A DNA stretch of 64,000 bases from Eukaryota sp. TZLM1-RC. Taxonomy: Eukaryota > Metamonada: BaSk clade. Numbering within the stretch: position 1 is the first letter of the stretch; each line of letters opens with the position of its first letter. The DNA is taken from NCBI GenBank assembly GCA_040285825.1, contig JAUPSS010000004.1, positions 5,959,658-6,023,657 on the forward strand, read 5' to 3'. Below the pieces are notes generated by a model. The model saw only the letters and a program-made list of their open reading frames with translations, ran no database searches and was not told the origin of the DNA. Both the position numbers and the translations under genes were made by a program. Below are positions 62,201 through 64,000 of this stretch, piece after piece.

Positions 62201-64000
62201 ACAAAACGTGGCGATTTGGGCTGGTGGGAACCAAAGGGGATGGAAAATGAACTTAATTTGAGTGAATTACTAGAATGAGTTAAATCTGGGGTTTTTATTT
62301 GTGATTTATAGGTTGAGACCAAATTTGGACAAACTGAAATATAATTTGACATAATATTCGTCAACTTTGAAAGTAATGCATCAGTTAGCTTAGTTGCATG
62401 GGTGGTAGAAAGAGCAGCTCTAATTGGAATAGTATCAATAATGGCAATACAAGCTCCATGTAAGAGACAAAACTCCAAGGGTATTTTATTAGAATTAAAG
62501 AGAAGAAACTCTGTCCAGGCCAATAAGTCACGAATGGAAAAACAAACAGAGGATGGGGTGACGGATACAGTGTACTGGAAAAATTCTGTGAGAATACATC
62601 CACAAATAGATGCCAAATTGCCCAAATCAACCAGCTTTGCGGTGATTACAAGCCTAATATCATCTAAATCACCTATATCAGGTACCCAAATCTCACAAAA
62701 TCTGTTTCTCAGCGCAGGAGAAAGTTCCTTTTTGCCGTAATCTCCAGCAGGGTTCATTGTTGCAATTATTCGGAAAGAATCATGTGATTCAATAAACCTA
62801 CTGTTCGAGTCATCTTCAGAGCTTGAATTCACAGTTAGTGATCGTTCAGCTTCTAAAACAGAGTTTAATCGTTCTAAAACAGCATCATCAGCCAAAGAAA
62901 TCTCGTCAAGCAAGATATGATTACCATTCTGCATTGCTTCTATAAGAGGTCCATCAATAAACTTAAACCTGGTACCAGTAGATGTAGAGATTGGCTTAAT
63001 TGTGCCTAATAAATCTACCACATCAGTATGTTGGTGAATAGAAACGTGAATTAATGTATTATTAAGAAAAGTTGCAATAAAGTCAGCACAAGAAGTCTTT
63101 CCAGTACCCGTACCTCCGATTAAAAGAACGGCTTCCTTGTTGGAATACGCATTTAAGACTAATTCTACAACTCGCTTCATTGGCTTGGTCAACACAATTC
63201 CTGATTTTTGAGCATGTTCAATCAAATGTGACGTCAGCAAATGTGATCTCTTCTCGTCTAAATAAGTATCACTCAACTTAACCCTACAAATTTTTTGAAG
63301 AACTTCTACAATATAACGTTTATCTTCCAAATCCCTGCACTTTTCTGCTAACAAGCAAATCCCGTGATAGCACAGATCATCTCTAGTAATACTTCCTCTA
63401 CCGGCCCATCTAAATAAATCCCGAAGGGTAATTAAACCAGTTTTACCAGCAAACACTGCTCCATGGGATCGTTTTCGTTGTAATTCTTCCATGACATTAA
63501 CCAGAATATCGGCATGTGTAGGAGGTAAAGGTATCAAAGTCCGAGAAATCAAAATAGTTTTGAGTTCATCTTTTGGTAATAAAGGAAGTGTAAGTTCAAC
63601 AAATCTAGACCTAAAAGCGCGGGAAAGTAACTTTCGTCCGCCATAAAGACCAGGGGGATTCTGCGTGGCGAATAACCTAAATGAAGGTAAAGGTTTGATG
63701 ACTTCATTTGTTTCGGGAACGTATAATTCTTTATTATCGTCCAAAAGTCTATTTAAAGCCTCCAAAACATCGCTAGGTGCTAGATTAAGCTCATCTAACA
63801 AAATCCAATCACCATTTCTCAAAGCACTAACCAAAATTCCATCTTTAAATTGAAATTGGGCTCCTTCATTACTAGAAACATAAGACCCAATATATTCTGA
63901 TAGATCTGTATGTAAATGGTTATTAATTCGATGAACTCGATGCCCAGTGAGTTGCGCTAGGTAGTATATTAAACTTGTTTTACCGACAGAAGTTTCCCCT
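53215..64000 (-). CDS. MDN1: Midasin (dynein-related AAA ATPase of ribosome assembly), 5' end outside window
   Basis: Midasin (Rea1/Mdn1) pulls assembly factors off pre-60S ribosomal particles in the nucleus and nucleolus. At least 3595 codons are open without introns. Four Walker A motifs are visible: G-E-T-S-V-G-K-T-S at the right edge, G-G-T-G-T-G-K-T-S near 63110, G-P-P-G-A-G-K-T-S near 62110 and G-Q-I-G-T-G-K-T-N near 61210. With six modules in the family, these should be AAA3-AAA6. A long linker follows, then an Asp/Glu/Gln-rich region (about 55500-54100). The C-terminal MIDAS (VWA) domain has D-D-S-K-S-M (near 53785), D-A-T-D-M-S and V-I-S-D-G-R. Length and order fit the 4500-5500-residue family. 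The missing start lies beyond 64000. Confidence 0.97.
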   Translation of the reverse strand, partial: GETSVGKTSLIYYLAQLTGHRVHRINNHLHTDLSEYIGSYVSSNEGAQFQFKDGILVSALRNGDWILLDELNLAPSDVLEALNRLLDDNKELYVPETNEVIKPLPSFRLFATQNPPGLYGGRKLLSRAFRSRFVELTLPLLPKDELKTILISRTLIPLPPTHADILVNVMEELQRKRSHGAVFAGKTGLITLRDLFRWAGRGSITRDDLCYHGICLLAEKCRDLEDKRYIVEVLQKICRVKLSDTYLDEKRSHLLTSHLIEHAQKSGIVLTKPMKRVVELVLNAYSNKEAVLLIGGTGTGKTSCADFIATFLNNTLIHVSIHQHTDVVDLLGTIKPISTSTGTRFKFIDGPLIEAMQNGNHILLDEISLADDAVLERLNSVLEAERSLTVNSSSEDDSNSRFIESHDSFRIIATMNPAGDYGKKELSPALRNRFCEIWVPDIGDLDDIRLVITAKLVDLGNLASICGCILTEFFQYTVSVTPSSVCFSIRDLLAWTEFLLFNSNKIPLEFCLLHGACIAIIDTIPIRAALSTTHATKLTDALLSKLTNIMSNYISVCPNLVSTYKSQIKTPDLTHSSNSLKLSSFSIPFGSHQPKSPRFVLSSPTPFSNALRVTRALSLNRPILVEGPPGAGKTSLISALADFTGNSVARINFSEHSDLLEIIGSFVPNPNNNSDDNSPDFFWSDGILLTALKEGSWVILDEINLAPQQVLEGLNSILDHRRSIFVPEINDLITAHPNFKIFACQNPLLSGGGRKGLPQSFLNRFVSVAVEDLKDDDIEIILSESFPIFSPILNDFSHFLGQIKKLTLNFDCLVPPDWPNLRDSFRFCDFLNYLSSNSSLPLSKLACISAFVAFGSCLTDSLAAQLVPLISQYFATKFPDPIEFYTALGVNILNIQFPKLKTILLNQHRPLFSILVSLFMQWPVLIEGQIGTGKTNLIELATFIYKTSLNDSNSNTFFSPSFLKSISLHPGTDVADLLGSYVQVSPEEEVKSLLTLIDSLVSTVEEYMVSKGNMSDMSNISSLHKEIKVELSSKIGSFDHCKSVITTDSHGLITQLLSQVDSLSLPHFPGIPSVDDIQSQADKLSKTVLSGGKFNWKLGDLASMVLSGEVVHLSDPNLCPPSVLDKLNALFERNGGLSESDLSPYSNDKFKIISPSEYFRAIITMDKNFGSPSPALLNRVLVVSLGFCDENLNNLSHFSLNKDVINTILLLNVYSKVTIPVDLFSIFSKIRTHYRHQPSKFEIFVKLLVHHYEQCKSWNEAISIVLTSFASDLPAGISNSLNIKISNNVFSSDFFSFKFTNTITDFASNCCSNLIFSPNRKRLICQFLEVPSHLQFNSFEDILFKPHLLIPSVYNICLSSDQPPLFPKELIPVDVDRDFSNQSFLYFFKSYLAFIFELFKANPNSYSNTLFAVLISPNSFPKLFKTSQSIVQLLKAFLDLFIVNPPLISAKILLNFVSLCSLLLDENCFNYPYLLISPLKELTESVSSLELNTEEFYNFQTIVVIFLANIYEFYDISTNSPQQSTNLVTLLPSLLQNLSGNALVQLLSFKSNSTNDLISLQDQVITSIVELLGLEKFSLNSLETLCKNLVLIWEQLSKSDSNYNWCIQDYDLPKPSSELDFLILSILCNNLSSILYKKEASSTENFSILREFVFISTNFTIRFTSALALAFTMSNLNTQKSLCLTNFMLRLSSISNPIIYGFVPLQNVTKLLINKAKNAPISELEELKQSIVTHSDVSRFYSFTTIDVLWKMSTFFNSVLGKVSSQNSPISIIENNSSSISLGITSRISHSPSRSALISLLGCLIYVGKPAFSANWFNNSTCFKNNIVSEFCSSLMFSFEFRNLLQFGNIHQLINTGRLCEFDEIASKIEVSHDVKLSNSDDQVEFHREFISFLNNNLDFYRISTNLENSNFLETVSMAIHHFLSSASKFSSQLKQCCVILLDLLDGIIQYLINELKDVKVVQFYPISRDVSKLVLDSSNSIRELGLKSRFYLSKSIISRNFSLFSEYLKVILLVWEVNEQERAKERQLSRILKTKTYDDDDSEEKQQLSQLVNTVFDHDYVTSEEFEGQEETTKTETTPPLLTDDDLVSLVVFCSSLTSNSCHCAESTISSNLVPLCLKCFGCSVQSSASLHYYLKVLLEFVKSFDNQFSSTAALAISTFLREGLNNARNHQSDLIDLWKDPAPNDLKMLFDAISPILNRTEELLKEYSDNAVLIDLHNTLLKVSKLPINTPIVNLIKSAELVINSCLEWDVLVPKIHKLSDYVIEISQLCQRWRKIELAHFKNILTRRLRQKQLPSVKLFFHLLKTIEVFSNVKNESRLAEFTETIYQFIDSAHLYDYELRLQLLVLIRNFAISTGYSDLVTNILGSVIQSRTIYLTRLQYILNRNIEPIATKLNEFLSVHEMSISDPIRIKQQMSKTLRQLSKSIGKFDSVVNIPFTQIIKQIEQLDTSHLTFKPNVYQSLESRFNVDSLLIEKSAEIDDFTTEVITQSNELSLLKSEDSSNDVQVKIRALSALLNHIKKLPLYSKSVDIVEIHSSFIEPNTITDSFISKTETYFWNFYRRLRLLQGIKPHDDVTSFHSSYLQQSGHLFNSTCLIRRFVSQLENIISYFEPLEAEGCNFYSCNHAFNHIFVNFESLSSVLIQFSFVYENNTALLSNDLTTKLNSFVKLTNSVLDFMRPKVQFRIFTEFTVNRIEKFKGEVIQCLDEFIELIDGSILFKPFVDSLSSFEQIFTNTSLILNPSTQIDYNQQVEISSLDDVSNKVNALVSFSQQILSSNQSFSMNSLCYSNFLSQTSDVFHNLFIYHRTLSKCGYILTGLFLELSNKGFCKPQEEQPTEEQEQEMEGTGLGEGDTVDGAQDVTDELEDKEQLLGLEGEDQNETENQDQSSKGMDIEEDFDGTTSKGQDEQTEENDEKEQEQQNQEDKNDEFGDVEEEEDRMEGKADDDDSTNKEETGGKAEGEEEELAAKDEHENENEKEQGDEGNNDEGQMEMEEVDSEEEIEMDHNPQDNANHLSDPNDVTSDLDDVVDDAIDDVSADDDQAEGSEESDLEQVSGDEMEDTLNNEDDDENFDSSDKEEINYDPARDVMEQGQDGAEVSEQHKGHDPTSNDHKEEENIGGEKEVELEQMENGQDSNTTQSGKMDGSQGQQNTIDLERKIVENAVEMMKNLEILNNKEESNQNDESQEMESNDLYEFTSESHQASNAAAHEDQVDGVRKDDDEEDVDEDKPEGHKEEKNEDQNEELSEHLEQKAGLEKEYLNNSESKDENIKLNTELDEQLDSDTEQQGVTEAYSKELTDVNVDDDLLSTVESTMSTVDTSQDTDLFSSLALETCTASLLLAEKFRIILEPTLASKLKGDFRTGKRLNMKRIIPFIASNFKKDAIWLRRSHPSKRNFKILFAIDDSKSMKSFNADHTALVTLVLMTNALVNAEVGEVGALSFGKDVRIALPLTSSITSSLGSKMIDSFKFDQDATDMSLLVKKSVKFIETSNDDSRKLLFVISDGRFSNQEDVEKTVRYAHSKGVITVFLIIDSPTERDSITSLKSVTFPNGKLSVQSYLDSFPFPYYIVLRDVEALPAVVSSSLQQWLSVTSD
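54100..55500 (-). repeat. Acidic low-complexity region of midasin
   Basis: Codons are mainly for Asp, Glu, Gln, Ser and Asn. The region is the flexible acidic linker known before the midasin MIDAS domain. Open frames on both strands here are composition artefacts. Confidence 0.9.

Overview
The window comes from a unicellular eukaryote with an AT-rich nuclear genome. Evidence for this is the set of eukaryote-only genes (midasin, PH-domain dynamin, geranylgeranyltransferase-I beta, proteasome subunit RPN12), eukaryotic tRNAs with poly-T terminators, and spliceosomal GT-AG introns of only 29-38 nt. TAA, TAG and TGA are all used as stops, so the code is standard. I cannot name the lineage.

Layout. 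1-6.3 kb: fragments of non-LTR retrotransposons and degenerate sequence. 6.35-8.5 kb: RPN12 and a small RRM protein. 8.65-10.25 kb: a nested retrotransposon pair and tRNA-Ser(AGA). 10.5-17.9 kb: one gene for a 2462-residue protein whose middle is about thirty tandem 49-residue repeats. 18.0-20.4 kb: a Fanzor gene (eukaryotic TnpB relative, predicted RNA-guided nuclease). 20.4-21.5 kb: two broken genes (an MJ1316/RCC1 protein and a CCT6 fragment). 21.7-27.8 kb: a coiled-coil protein, a long-chain acyl-CoA synthetase and an unrecognised membrane-anchored protein. 28-33.6 kb: hAT and retrotransposon debris. 33.7-37.1 kb: a composite insertion carrying rearranged copies of 17.4-22.2 kb, including a second Fanzor copy, flanked by an 11-bp direct repeat. 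37.1-43.5 kb: an RCC1/leucine-rich protein, a small SSNA1-like coiled coil, a short-chain dehydrogenase and PGGT1B. 43.7-46.7 kb: retrotransposon fragments around tRNA-Thr(AGT). 46.8-64 kb: dynamin, the longest retrotransposon copy, an RRM protein and midasin, which runs off the right edge.

The retrotransposons form at least three related families. All carry, after the reverse transcriptase, a Cys-Cys-His-Cys knuckle and an R-G-D-x13-D...K-Y motif, which is the restriction-like endonuclease arrangement of R2-type LINEs. Every copy here is truncated or disrupted. Their insertions have target-site duplications of 7-12 bp and unrelated flanks, so they look like dispersed rather than strictly site-specific elements.

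The most interesting system is the Fanzor locus together with its duplicated copy. The three fragments in the composite insertion are in the order expected if the donor region was excised as a circle, lost 1.2 kb, and was reopened next to a hairpin just downstream of the Fanzor gene. The host genes are mostly housekeeping: ribosome assembly, proteasome, prenylation, lipid metabolism and membrane fission. I see no operon-like functional grouping.
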